56,330 nt of DNA from Paenibacillus alginolyticus DSM 5050 = NBRC 15375 (GTDB taxonomy: Bacteria; Bacillota; Bacilli; Paenibacillales; NBRC-103111), in contig NZ_AUGY01000053.1 in the NCBI RefSeq assembly GCF_000422905.1, positions 1 to 56,330 of the forward strand, read 5' to 3'. The translations under genes and the position numbers were made by a program. Position 1 is the stretch's first letter. Each line of letters opens with the position of its first letter. The notes under the pieces are model-generated. The model was not told where the DNA came from, did not search any database, and worked only from the letters and a program-made list of their open reading frames with translations. Positions 8,200-16,548 of this stretch are shown piece after piece.

Positions 8200-8213
8200 T
8201 TTTTTTTACTTAA

Positions 8214-8235
8214 AACATGACGTTAACGTCATGTT
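8214..8235. promoter_or_regulatory. Perfect 22-bp palindromic operator before the dehydrogenase gene
   Basis: The half-site AACATGACGTT is followed directly by its exact complement AACGTCATGTT. The TGACGTTAACGTCA centre is typical of small-molecule MerR regulators. A TTTACT element precedes it (8205-8210), and a weak CATGTT -10 at 19-bp spacing would give the elongated spacer that MerR activators remodel. Confidence 0.7.
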
Positions 8236-8259
8236 CAGTATTCTATGGAGGTTAAATTC

Positions 8260-9081
8260 ATGACTGAAAACATTGGATTTATCGGACTCGGACTGCTTGG
8301 TATGCCAGTCGCTGCCAATCTGCTCCAAGCAGGATATGCGTTGACCGTATACAACCGCACCCCAGAAAAAGCGGAACCGCTCGTAGCCCAAGGTGCGCTG
8401 CAGGCGGTCCGTCCAGCTGACGCCGTGACAACCGGTGGCATCGTCGTCACCTTGGTATGGGACGATGAAGCATTGGAAGACGTCGTCAAAAGCGAAGATT
8501 TCTTAGAACGCCTGGGCATAGGCGGTATTCATGTATCAATGAGTACGGTGTCGCCGGATACGGGTAGGAAGCTGGCGGATCTGCACGCGCGGCACGGTTC
8601 CGTCTATGTTGAGGCGCCTATCTTTGGACGGCCGGAGGCAGCCGCTGCCAGGCAATTGTGGATTCCAATAGCGGGTCCGCAGGAAGCAAAGGAGCGGGTG
8701 CGGCCGCTGCTGGAAGCGATGGGAGCTAAAGGGATCTTTGACTTTGGCGAGGAAGCCGGTTCGGCTGTACTCGTCAAACTGATCGGTAACTTTCTAATCG
8801 TCTCCGCCGCACGCTCACTGGAAGAAGCACTAGGAATAGCTGAGCGCGGCGGGGTTGATCCCACAGCAGCGGTCAATATGCTTACCAGCACACTGTTTAC
8901 CGCCCCAATTTATCAAAACTATGGCAAAATGATAGCCGAGAAGTCATCCATATCCGAAAGTAAAATTCCGCAGAAAGATGTCGGCCTCTTGCTGTCGGCG
9001 GCGCAAAATGCACAAGTTCCAGCCCCGCTTTCCAGCCTGCTGCTTGATATGCTGGAGAACGGAGATCGGAGCAGAACATAA
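8260..9081 (+). CDS. NAD(P)-dependent oxidoreductase, beta-hydroxyacid dehydrogenase/6PGDH-like
   Basis: 273 residues. The N-terminal NAD(P)-binding motif IGFIGLGLLGMPVAANLLQAG occupies residues 5-25 and is followed by NRTPEKAEPL. The SMSTVSP-type signature with VEAPIFGRP lies at about 95-130. The C-terminal all-helical domain has the usual catalytic Lys in VLVKLIGNFLI. Members reduce or oxidise 3-hydroxyacids, glyoxylate or succinic semialdehyde, and some are imine reductases; the substrate is open. The start is ATG 8260 because GGAGG lies at 8247-8251; an upstream in-frame ATG at 8245 would sit on that ribosome site. Probably controlled by the MerR upstream. Confidence 0.9.
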   Translation: MTENIGFIGLGLLGMPVAANLLQAGYALTVYNRTPEKAEPLVAQGALQAVRPADAVTTGGIVVTLVWDDEALEDVVKSEDFLERLGIGGIHVSMSTVSPDTGRKLADLHARHGSVYVEAPIFGRPEAAAARQLWIPIAGPQEAKERVRPLLEAMGAKGIFDFGEEAGSAVLVKLIGNFLIVSAARSLEEALGIAERGGVDPTAAVNMLTSTLFTAPIYQNYGKMIAEKSSISESKIPQKDVGLLLSAAQNAQVPAPLSSLLLDMLENGDRSRT

Positions 9082-9209
9082 GGCTACGGTCGATGTTATT
9101 CGTACACTTGTATAACCGGTCTGCCTGGTTGCGGTTATAAGTGACATTCGGCTCTCAATTCAATACGCTCAAAGGATAGGCGGCCCCAGGGCCGCATTTC
9201 GCCGATAGC

Positions 9210-9240
9210 CCCGTTACGCTGAACCGTATCATAGTACAGG
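9210..9240 (+). repeat. GAACCGTATCATA repeat, copy 5
   Basis: CCGTTACGCTGAACCGTATC followed by ATAGTACAGG. It lies between the dehydrogenase stop and its terminator, and is the last copy in the window. Confidence 0.6.
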
Positions 9241-9280
9241 TCATTACGCTAACGGGAAACAAGAGTTCAATATTAAGATG

Positions 9281-9316
9281 AAGGCAGCCGGTCAAAGTTG
9301 ATCGGCTGCCTTTGCA
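9281..9316 (+). terminator. Hairpin terminator after the dehydrogenase
   Basis: AAGGCAGCCGGTCA pairs with TTGATCGGCTGCCTT (one wobble or bulge near the loop), followed by TG and no long T-run. It belongs with an adjacent GCTAACGGGA..AGTTCA intergenic motif that recurs elsewhere with similar GGCAGCC hairpins. The rest of 9082-9503 holds no gene. Confidence 0.55.
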
Positions 9317-9503
9317 ATTAAATCCAGTTTTAGAAAAAAGTGAATCAATATTATGGGGATATCTGGTAATATGGATAAATAATTAACTCAGAGGTTTACA
9401 CCTTGGTTCGGACCCATTGCTGAGTGATGGGACCGCAATGCTTGCCTCCACGTGCTGCGAACGCTTCGTGAATGTCGATAAAAATCTACATTCACAGCCA
9501 AGC

Positions 9504-10568
9504 TCACCCCTGCGAGGCCCCGCGAGCAAGCTCCTTGTGGACGATCGGCGCGACCTTCGTGCCGAGCAGTTCGATGGTGCGCAGCAATTCGTGGTGCGGC
9601 ATCGTGCTGACGTCCACGTGCAGGAGGAAGCGCGTTAGGCCCAGGTTCTTGCGAAGCAGCACGATCTTCTCCGCAACATACTCGGGATCGCCGACGTAGA
9701 GCGCTCCACGAAGGCTGCGGGCGGCGTCGAACGATTCGCGGGTGTATGGCGGCCAGCCGCGCTCGCGCCCAATAGTGTTCATCTGGGCTGCCGTCGACGG
9801 GTAGAACAAATCGGCGGCCTTCTCGGTCGTATCCGAGATGAAGCCGTGTGAATGCGTCGCGATCTGCAGCTTGCTTACGTCGTGTCCGGCCTTCGCGGCC
9901 GCTTCCTTATAGAGGTTGACTAGAGAAGCGAACCTCTCCGGCATGCCGCCGATGATCGCAAAGACGACCGGCAATCCTAGAATGCCGGCGCGAATCGCGG
10001 ACTCCGGATTTCCGCCGGTTCCAATCCATACGGGCAACGGTTCCTGTACGGATCGCGGATAGACGCCCAGGTTGTCGATGGCGGGGCGGTGGCCGCCGCG
10101 CCAGCTTACTTTCTCCGATTCGCGGATCGCGAGCAGAAGCTCCAGCTTCTCCTCGAATAGTCTGTCGTAGTGGTTCAAGTCGTATCCAAACAACGGGAAA
10201 GATTCGATAAACGAGCCGCGGCCTGCCATAATTTCCGCCCGTCCATTGGACAGGCCGTCCAAGGTGGAGAAAGCTTGGTACACGCGAACCGGATCGTCCG
10301 AAGACAACACGGTCACGGCGCTCGAGAGCCGGATTCGTTTTGTCGTGGATGCGGCAGCGGCCAGAATAACGGCTGGTGCCGAGCTCGCGTAATCCGCGCG
10401 ATGATGTTCGCCGATCGCATAGACGTCCAGACCGACTTGCTCGGCCAGATTAATCTCCTCTACCGCTTGTCGGAGCCGTTCGGCGTGAGTGACGCCGCCG
10501 GCTCTCGGAGCAGCCTCGAGGAATGTGCTTAGTCCTATTTCGATTGAAGAAGTCGTAAGATCGGACAT
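9504..10568 (-). CDS. LLM-class flavin-dependent oxidoreductase (bacterial luciferase-like)
   Basis: 354 residues with a luciferase-like TIM barrel that uses reduced flavin and O2. Visible landmarks are EINLAEQVGLDVYAIGEHHR (about 33-52), RIRLSSAVTVLSSDDPVRVYQ (about 76-96), GRAEIMAGRGSF and VWIGTGGNPES. The length is normal for the group. It is a single gene, start ATG 10568 with GGGAGCG upstream. It is clearly more GC-rich than its neighbours, including the very AT-rich 10.8-11.2 kb stretch, which hints at separate origin. The substrate is unknown; relatives act as monooxygenases on alkanals, alkanesulfonates or xenobiotics. Confidence 0.9.
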   Translation of the reverse strand: MSDLTTSSIEIGLSTFLEAAPRAGGVTHAERLRQAVEEINLAEQVGLDVYAIGEHHRADYASSAPAVILAAAASTTKRIRLSSAVTVLSSDDPVRVYQAFSTLDGLSNGRAEIMAGRGSFIESFPLFGYDLNHYDRLFEEKLELLLAIRESEKVSWRGGHRPAIDNLGVYPRSVQEPLPVWIGTGGNPESAIRAGILGLPVVFAIIGGMPERFASLVNLYKEAAAKAGHDVSKLQIATHSHGFISDTTEKAADLFYPSTAAQMNTIGRERGWPPYTRESFDAARSLRGALYVGDPEYVAEKIVLLRKNLGLTRFLLHVDVSTMPHHELLRTIELLGTKVAPIVHKELARGASQG

Positions 10569-10707
10569 AATGATTCGCTCCCTTCTAGATGCGCTTATTA
10601 TACTTTATATTTTGATGTAACTCAATAAAAGTAAGTTAAGACGGTTATCAGCTGGCGTGACGTACATAATATCGGTACCGGAGCCACCCTCTTAACAAAG
10701 AATAAGC

Positions 10708-10740
10708 AGGCTGCCGATGATAAGCTCGGTGGCCTGCTGT
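10708..10740. repeat. GC-rich hairpin plus GCTAACGGGCAGTTTAGTT motif
   Basis: GCAGGCTGCCG and CGGTGGCCTGC form an imperfect stem, followed directly (10741-10760) by GCTAACGGGCAGTTTAGTTA. The same pairing of a GGC(A/T)GCC hairpin with this motif recurs at 14.55 kb and, in altered order, at 9.28 kb. Confidence 0.5.
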
Positions 10741-10848
10741 GCTAACGGGCAGTTTAGTTATAATCAGATTTGAACTTTTTTCCACTTTCTGGAGTCTTTT
10801 TGAAGATAACTAAAATAATCAAATGATTAAAAACTTGGGGGGACTTGT

Positions 10849-11145
10849 ATGAGCATATTATATGAAAGGTACACCGAGGGCATATCTTTTACAGGAGAGA
10901 TTAAGAAAGATATTGAACGATTTCTTGTTAATCATAATGAGTATGATACATACCAGCATACTATTTCTGTAGCTGATGAAGCAGTTCGAATAGCAAATAT
11001 GTTCAACTTAGATAACGATCTCGCATCCCAAGCGGCTTTTCTTCATGATATAAGTAACGTGATTCCTAAAAAGAAATTCCATAATCCTTTAGAATTGTTC
11101 CATAATTCCTTAGACGGATTGTTGCAGAATTTCTTAGAAAAATGA
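10849..11145 (+). pseudogene. Truncated HD-domain (YqeK-like) phosphohydrolase
   Basis: 98 residues; full HD proteins of this type are about 190-200. The first half has the HD architecture: YQHTISVADEAVRIANMFNL supplies the first His and AAFLHDISNVIP the HD doublet. After about residue 72 the sequence (KKKFHNPLELFHNSL) no longer resembles the family, and the distal metal-binding His/Asp residues are missing. Without them it should be inactive. The ribosome site (GGGGGGAC) and ATG are intact, so it may still be translated. Strongly AT-rich. Confidence 0.6.
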
Positions 11146-11268
11146 TTTTATACATCAAAATGAATAAATATACAATAAGGTCAGTCGGCTATGCATTGTC
11201 GTCTGACCTTATTTGTTATAGTGGGATGAGGATGAATTAAATTTCAGTGATGTGGAGGTTGAAGGGTG

Positions 11269-11712
11269 ATGACAGAGTTTCGGACGGTTTTAACGCGGAG
11301 ATTAAGATGGCTAATCGGTGCAACCTGTGTGTTTTCACTGATCGTTATTTTGACTGCGCTATACGGGTATAAGGTCCAAAGCGACGCGGGCGATTTCGTA
11401 CACGGAGTGCAAGTCGGGATTTTTATCGGCATGCAGATCATAATTTTGTTGGTCGGGAAAAAGTTGCGGGCCGCGCTGCGAAACGAATCGTTTCTGAAGA
11501 AGCTATACATCGAAGAGCATGATGAACGGAAGAAGCTGATCATGGAAAAGGCGAATTCTTTGAGTTTGTACGTGACTTTGTTTTCCGTCTCTTTGGCGTC
11601 GATTGTATTGGGCTTCTTTAACGTTACGATTTCGATCACGCTGTTTGCAGTACTGATCGTGATCCTTCTCACAAGGATTTCTTCCAACCAATATTACAAT
11701 CGAAAGTTTTAA
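11269..11712 (+). CDS. Small four-helix membrane protein of unknown function
   Basis: 147 residues. Hydrophobic segments at about 13-32, 45-63, 97-118 and 121-138 suggest four membrane helices. A charged cytoplasmic loop between helices 2 and 3 (KKLRAALRNESFLKKLYIEEHDERKKLIMEKA) includes the element YIEEHDERKK common to a family of Firmicute membrane proteins often found beside small HTH regulators; no such regulator is adjacent here. GTG 11266 and ATG 11269 are alternative starts behind TGGAGG. Function unknown. Confidence 0.7.
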   Translation: MTEFRTVLTRRLRWLIGATCVFSLIVILTALYGYKVQSDAGDFVHGVQVGIFIGMQIIILLVGKKLRAALRNESFLKKLYIEEHDERKKLIMEKANSLSLYVTLFSVSLASIVLGFFNVTISITLFAVLIVILLTRISSNQYYNRKF

Positions 11713-11901
11713 GAAATAACAACCTTAGGCTGCCTTGATCATTCCGCTAACGGAAAACGATAGTTGAGGGGCTTGCTTCGTAGCGGCTCCTCTGTTGTTT
11801 ATTAAAGTAAGACGGGCAGATTTGCGTAACAGTACGCGTGATTTACTAATTTAACCCCATTTTGTGGTAAAGTAAGGAAAAAAGCAGAGGCGATAAGTAG
11901 A

Positions 11902-12684
11902 ATGGACCCTATTGAAATCAAAAGAAGTAATCCTATTTCTGCTTTAATAGCTAGTATTCCGCATGGTTCATCACAGATTACTCCTGAAATGAGAGAAAAT
12001 AAGAAGTCTGATACATTGTTGGCTAATAACGATTGGTTTTTAAATGAACTTTACAATTTTCTTGCGGGACTACATATTACAGTATTATCAGCCAACTATA
12101 GTAGATATGTGATAGATGTTAATAGAGATATTAATATTAAACATCTTAACGAAGAATACACTAGATCGTTAATCTACCAAAAATCTACCTTTGGAAAAGA
12201 AATCTATGATACTCCTTTAGTTGATGAGATAATCTCAAATAGAATACAGACATTTTATATGCCGTACCATAATCATTTATCAGAAGAAATAGATACAGCT
12301 TTAAAGGAAAATAACAGAGTGTTCTTACTTGACTTGCATAGTTTTTATGTTCAATCTGCGGCTGATGTGGTGTTAGGGACATGCGAAGGTAAGACTTGTT
12401 CCAAGGAGTTTTTATACCTTGTTTATAATGCGTTTACTTCAGAAGGATTTGTAGTAAGGATTGACGAAAAGGGCCTAACGGGTGGTTATATTGTTTCACA
12501 TTATGGTTCTTTAGATAATGTTGAAGCAATACAAATCGAACTAAGGTACACTTCATATATAGAAAATCGTGAGTTTGGTGAAGAAGAGGTAGTTAAAAAG
12601 AATGATACACTCTTCAGTGAAACACAGGGACGTTTGATTCAAGTGTTTAAGAAGATTAAGGTGATGATTGCAGGTTTAAATTAA
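11902..12684 (+). CDS. N-formylglutamate amidohydrolase-family protein
   Basis: 260 residues. Recognisable family motifs are IPHGSSQITPEM (residues 18-29), YVIDVNRD (69-76), YMPYHNHLSEEID, LLDLHSF (the metal-binding DLH) and GGYIVSHYG followed by AIQIELRYTSYI near the end. The fold is that of zinc-dependent deformylases/amidases acting on N-formylglutamate or related amides in histidine degradation. No hut gene is nearby, so the substrate is uncertain. It is strikingly AT-rich compared with most of the window. A clover-like terminator follows. The ribosome site is weak (AGAGGCGATAAGT). Confidence 0.85.
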   Translation: MDPIEIKRSNPISALIASIPHGSSQITPEMRENKKSDTLLANNDWFLNELYNFLAGLHITVLSANYSRYVIDVNRDINIKHLNEEYTRSLIYQKSTFGKEIYDTPLVDEIISNRIQTFYMPYHNHLSEEIDTALKENNRVFLLDLHSFYVQSAADVVLGTCEGKTCSKEFLYLVYNAFTSEGFVVRIDEKGLTGGYIVSHYGSLDNVEAIQIELRYTSYIENREFGEEEVVKKNDTLFSETQGRLIQVFKKIKVMIAGLN

Positions 12685-12794
12685 GCTAATAAGAAGTGAC
12701 GGCAGCCGGCCACGTTAGTTCAAAACAACCAAAAAATCGCTTATTTTATGAACATGTAACCGGTCTTCACCACAAATGCCATTAAATAAACAGA

Positions 12795-12878
12795 AAGGCC
12801 CTGATTCCCCATTTTCCCGTCTCAGTCGAAGTAGCTTTCGATCGAGGAAAAGAAAATGGCTTAAGGGCCTTTTTTTTA
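12795..12878. terminator. Nested-stem terminator after the amidohydrolase gene
   Basis: AAGGCCC pairs with GGGCCTT, an inner CCATTTTC pairs with GAAAATGG, and a small TCGAAGT-type stem is innermost. Eight T follow on the plus strand. An AAAGG complement on the other side could also serve the convergent coat protein gene. Confidence 0.8.
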
Positions 12879-12934
12879 AGAAACAAAGATTACACCTATA
12901 GGTTTAGAAATTCAAAATTCAGAAGAAGTAATAA

Positions 12935-13177
12935 TTAGCCTTTAGCACTTTTTTTCTTGACGCTTCTGACGTGTGCAACTGGAGCAGTTAGTGGAGTGGG
13001 ACAAAATTCATCTCTAACGGTGCACGTATAGATATGCTCAGGAACAGGCACACAATGATGGCGGTTAATGATTTCAATCGGATGGATAATTTGAACTATT
13101 TGTGGATGATAAAAATCTCTATAAACGACTTGGGGGGGATCTACAACCTGACTAGTAGGGCATTTAGGGCAAGACAC
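12935..13177 (-). CDS. CotD-family spore coat protein
   Basis: 80 residues with a CPKCPT start, a His-rich centre (YHPQIVQIIHPIEIINRHHCVPVPEH) and a basic tail (VKKKSAKG). This is the layout of inner spore coat protein D relatives, in which a HPxE.NRHH core is conserved. It implies an endospore former. The start is GTG 13177 with a GAGAGGTG ribosome site. It is alone and convergent to the amidohydrolase. Expression is presumably in the mother cell late in sporulation, but I could not identify a sigma-K promoter with confidence. Confidence 0.75.
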   Translation of the reverse strand: MSCPKCPTSQVVDPPQVVYRDFYHPQIVQIIHPIEIINRHHCVPVPEHIYTCTVRDEFCPTPLTAPVAHVRSVKKKSAKG

Positions 13178-13640
13178 TGGTATTCACCTCTCTCTTGTGT
13201 ATTTCAACCTATATATATTATGTCCACCCCGATAACCGTGCTTGTTTGTTTGTTACGGGGACATATGTACAAAAACCGTTATTTTGTGAACATGTCCAGA
13301 CCACTTTTTAAGTGACTTGCCTATCTATTTCGAGAAATCCTAAGAAAAACGAAGAACGGCTCTTTCGCTTTTGATGCGAACAGAGCCGTTTTTTTGCCAT
13401 TGTTCCACGGTAGCGAAATCGGCTGCCGCGGCGAAATTCGGGGGAATATCAGACTTGAAAATACAGGGTGGGATTGGGACGGGCAGTTATGCATGGAGCT
13501 TATGGATGGAAAATGAGACTAAGTGTGGTGGTAACATATAAATCCATTATTTGTTATAATTTTATTGATTGTAAAGGAAGTTACTTCCTTCAGATCGCAG
13601 TAGTCGATCATATGGCGTACAAGTCAATTAGATAGGAGAT
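13178..13640. other. Intergenic region with one terminator
   Basis: 463 bases. Two short GTTACGGGGACAT/ACAAAAACCGTTATTTTG segments follow the cotD promoter side. An intrinsic terminator lies at 13355, an ACGGGCAGTTA motif at 13476-13496, and AT-rich promoter-like sequence before the next gene. I see no gene. Confidence 0.5.
13355..13395 (+). terminator. Intrinsic terminator
   Basis: AACGGCTCT pairs with AGAGCCGTT, 18-base loop, then TTTTT. It has no clear upstream gene on the plus strand, so it may be the relic of a lost gene or terminate leftward antisense transcription. Confidence 0.75.
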
Positions 13641-14505
13641 ATGAAAGTGATACAATTCCGTTACATTGGAACGTTGATTGTTATAATGGCGCTTTTAATG
13701 TTCTCTGTTTCATCACCGGGCTATGCGGCATCTATTGAGCCTGTCCGGGTATTCGTCAACGGCTTCCAAGTGCTGTTTACGCAGCTTCCAGTAGTGGAGG
13801 AGGGAGGCACCTTAGTGCACTGCGCCCAATCTATGAGGAGCTTGATATTAAGGTCGAATGGGATGAATCGACACAGACGATCACGGGAACTAAGAATGAA
13901 TTGCTGATTAGGATGACTGTGAATTCGACGGAGGCAACCGTTAATGGAAAGGCCGTTAAAATATCGGCTGTTCCAAGGATTATGAATGAGAGTACATTTG
14001 TGCCGCTCAGATTTATTGCAGAAAGCGTCGGCGGGGATGTGACTTGGGATGAAAAGACAAACACTTCGATATCGTCACTGATAAGGGCTATTATGTCTTT
14101 TTAGCTGCGGCAAAGAACGATTTAGAACGGGTGAAGTATTGGTTGGACAACGGTGGTGGGCCAAATTTTAAAAATAAAAATGACGGATTATCAACACTTA
14201 GCTTCGCGTTAAACCCTAATAACGTCGAAATGCTTGAATTGCTCTTGAAGTCCGGTGCAAATCCGAATCAAAGTTTAGTGGGCTTTGGCGACTTTTTAAG
14301 ACCATTAGTCTCAGCAGTTTTTGATAAAGATCCGAGGATAGTCCAGCTCTTAGTTGATTACGGTGCGGACGTTCAACATACAACTAGAGAAGGTACGGCG
14401 CTGGACACGGCAAAGAAGCTGCTGAAGGAACAAAAGAATGATGCAGATAAACAAAAGTTGGAGCAAATTACCAAAATTCTTGAAAAAGCTATGGCGTCGA
14501 AATAA
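13641..14505 (+). pseudogene. Secreted stalk (copper-amine-oxidase N-like) plus ankyrin-repeat protein, two frameshifts
   Basis: Three frames join into one protein. Frame 1 gives a signal peptide (LIVIMALLMFSVSSPGYAAS) and VRVFVNGFQVLFTQLPVVEEGGTLV. After a lost base near 13818, frame 2 continues as PLRPIYEELDIKVEWDESTQ, then VNGKAVKI and STFVPLRFIAESVGG, a classic stalk domain. After a second lost base near 14064, frame 3 continues as FDIVTDKGYY and three ankyrin-like repeats (NNVEMLELLLKSGANPNQ, then DPRIVQLLVDYGADVQ). Both breaks sit where one more C or T in a short homopolymer would restore the frame. It is either a pseudogene or a doubly miscalled intact gene of about 288 residues. Confidence 0.8.
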
Positions 14506-14711
14506 CATCTTCGCAAATCTCTAAACGGGGAATTATAGCTTAATAAGACGCGGCTGCCGACATGGAACGGTAGCCGCGTTGAGGGACGGGCAGTTTAGTA
14601 TGGTAAAATAGGGAAACCTAGCTACTTCCAGCCTTATGATTGCTTAAGTAAAGGAAACCCAAGTTTGGTTTGAATACGGATGTCTGCTGAGAGCAGATTC
14701 GGAGGAATAGG

Positions 14712-14981
14712 TTGAGACGGTTCACAGTGGAACGCGAAGCACCTGATTACCTTGAGTGGCGTAAGAAGAACCCATTAGGATTTGTCCTTAACATAGACAC
14801 ATGGAGTGCTACTTCACCGTCAACCACAAATATCATTCATGATGCCGGTGGTTGTTCATCTTTAAACCAATCACGCACGGGAAATAGGGAACGACATGGT
14901 ACGAAAGAACATCCAAAGCTATGTTCAACGGACATTCGGGAGCTGGTGAAGGAAATGCTTAGAAAGGGAGTTGTCCATTGA
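14712..14981 (+). CDS. Small conserved protein with GFVLN..H..C..S motif
   Basis: 89 residues, TTG start 14712 preceded by GGAGG at 14701-14705. The sequence YLEWRKKNPLGFVLNIDTW, then IIHDAGGCSSL, KLCSTDIRELV resembles a small conserved domain found alone or at the end of some helicases and endonucleases, where DGFVLN and a His/Cys pair are conserved. That comparison is from memory and is only suggestive. It may bind metal or nucleic acid. Its stop overlaps the TTG start of the downstream hydrolase by 4 bases, so the two are translationally coupled. Confidence 0.55.
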   Translation: MRRFTVEREAPDYLEWRKKNPLGFVLNIDTWSATSPSTTNIIHDAGGCSSLNQSRTGNRERHGTKEHPKLCSTDIRELVKEMLRKGVVH

Positions 14982-16021
14982 AGAGAAAAGGCATAAAAAT
15001 AGCAAAGATAAGTATATTGATTGTTGCTCTTCTTGTTGCGGTCGGATTAATTTCCCCTACATGGACACCTGCAATTAAAGGCGAAAACAGCATGAGTTTA
15101 TTAGAGCAGATCGACATCAATGGCACTAGGCATGAAGTAATGATTAGGGGGAACGACCGGCGCAATCCGATAGTGATCTTTGTGCATGGCGGCCCAGGTT
15201 GTTCCGAAATTCCGTATGTGCGGAAATACCAAAGATTGCTTGAGAAAAATTTTACAATTGTACACTATGATCAACGAGGCAGTGGGAAATCATATCATTT
15301 CTTTGAAGACTACTCCAATTTATCAACAGACTTGCTCGTGAATGATTTATTGGAGCTTACAGATGATGTGAAAGAGATGTTGGGACAATCGAAAGTGCTG
15401 CTGATAGGCCATTCTTTTGGTACATACATAGGGATGAAAGCTGCGGCTAAAGCCCCGGAGAAATTTGTTGCTTATATTGGTATTGGACAGGTTGCTGCTC
15501 ATGTGCAAAGCGAATTGGACAGTTTGGATTATACCATAGATCAAGCAAAGCAAGCTGGGAATCTAAAAGATGCGGTACGATTAGAACAGCTTCGAGATCC
15601 CATCGAACGAGGGGAACAATTTACTCCTAGAGACATGATTCGGAAATACGGCGGAGCAGCACGATTAATTGACGATAACAGGGATTATTATACAGGCTTT
15701 CTTTTTAATCGGGAATATAATTTACTTGATGTCATTCGTTATTTGAAGGGGGTTTCGATCTCGCAGCAAATCTTATTGGAGGAAGAGTCAAAAAATCATA
15801 TAACAGACATTGTCGATAGATTGGAGATTCCCTTTTATTTTGTCATGGGGCAATATGATTACATGACATCCGTAAATGCGGCAAGAGACTATTTTAATGT
15901 GCTGGAAGCGTCTAAAAAGGATTTTGTTATTTTCAAAGAGTCAGCTCATTATCCACAGTTCGAGGAAAAAGAGTTATTTGCGGAATGGTTGAACGCTACA
16001 TGGAGAGATCTGGCTTTCTAA
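14978..16021 (+). CDS. Membrane-anchored alpha/beta hydrolase (proline iminopeptidase-like)
   Basis: 347 residues. An N-terminal membrane anchor or signal (residues 8-28) is followed by an S33-type hydrolase: oxyanion motif HGGPG at 70-74, YDQRGSGKS at 97-105, nucleophile elbow GHSFG with Ser146, a distal Asp in MGQYDYMTS and a His in ESAHYPQ. Cap residues lie between about 175 and 265. It acts as an esterase or aminopeptidase outside or at the membrane; the substrate is unknown. The start is TTG 14978, overlapping the previous stop, with AGAAAGGGAG as ribosome site. Confidence 0.88.
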   Translation: MKRKGIKIAKISILIVALLVAVGLISPTWTPAIKGENSMSLLEQIDINGTRHEVMIRGNDRRNPIVIFVHGGPGCSEIPYVRKYQRLLEKNFTIVHYDQRGSGKSYHFFEDYSNLSTDLLVNDLLELTDDVKEMLGQSKVLLIGHSFGTYIGMKAAAKAPEKFVAYIGIGQVAAHVQSELDSLDYTIDQAKQAGNLKDAVRLEQLRDPIERGEQFTPRDMIRKYGGAARLIDDNRDYYTGFLFNREYNLLDVIRYLKGVSISQQILLEEESKNHITDIVDRLEIPFYFVMGQYDYMTSVNAARDYFNVLEASKKDFVIFKESAHYPQFEEKELFAEWLNATWRDLAF

Positions 16022-16136
16022 GTGATTGTTCTTTGAAATTCACAATCTCATAATGAGGGCTGTGAAACCGACCATGGAGGGAGTCCAAGTATGGGTGGTA
16101 ACACTACCATAAAAAAGTGCGCAAGAAATTATCACG

Positions 16137-16159
16137 GGGAATTAGCTCAGTCTGGGAGT
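16137..16159 (+). pseudogene. 5' tRNA-like fragment upstream of tRNA-Ala
   Basis: GGGGAATTAGCTCAGTCTGG plus GAG looks like the acceptor 5' strand and D-arm of a tRNA, but no anticodon or T-arm follows. A related stretch, GGGAGCACACTGTTGCCTG, occurs at the same relative position before the second tRNA locus at 18.3 kb. Confidence 0.4.
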
Positions 16160-16211
16160 CCACCATTACCTGTTTTACTACCACAAAAGTGGTTATAATA
16201 ATTGAATACTT

Positions 16212-16286
16212 GGGACGTTAGTTCAGTGGGAGAATACTTCGCTGGCAGCGAAGGGGTCGGGGGTTCGAATCCCCCACGTTCCACCA
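16212..16286 (+). tRNA. tRNA-Ala (GGC anticodon), CCA encoded
   Basis: Cloverleaf read by eye: acceptor GGGACGT pairs with ACGTTCC (one G-T), D-arm GTTC..GAAT, and anticodon stem CTTCG/CGAAG enclosing loop CTGGCAG, giving anticodon GGC (alanine, GCC codons). The T-arm is GGGGG-TTCGAAT-CCCCC, then discriminator A and CCA. All arms pair, so it should be functional. Confidence 0.9.
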
Positions 16287-16548
16287 ACATTGATTAATAA
16301 CGGCAGAGATGCCGTTTTTTTATTTGGTCCTCTATCATTTCCGAGACGTAGAGACGGTTGACGTTGATTTTATCGTCCCGCCGAAATTCTTCGGCACAGC
16401 CATTCCCCGGACTTTTGCATCTTTGTTTGGATTCAAAATTTTGATGAAATGCTTAGGCTCGGAGGAATTGCTACACCGTTGGTTATCGTGGGCAGCCAAA
16501 CTTTTCATACGTTCGATCCTAAGAAAATTGAGGAGGCATTACAAAGAC

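Noticed and set aside
16309..16548. N-terminal extension of the Crp/Fnr protein
   Set aside because: The frame is open but contains no family sequence; AGGAGG at 16531 and normal family length support the internal ATG at 16549. The extension may be a relic of another gene.
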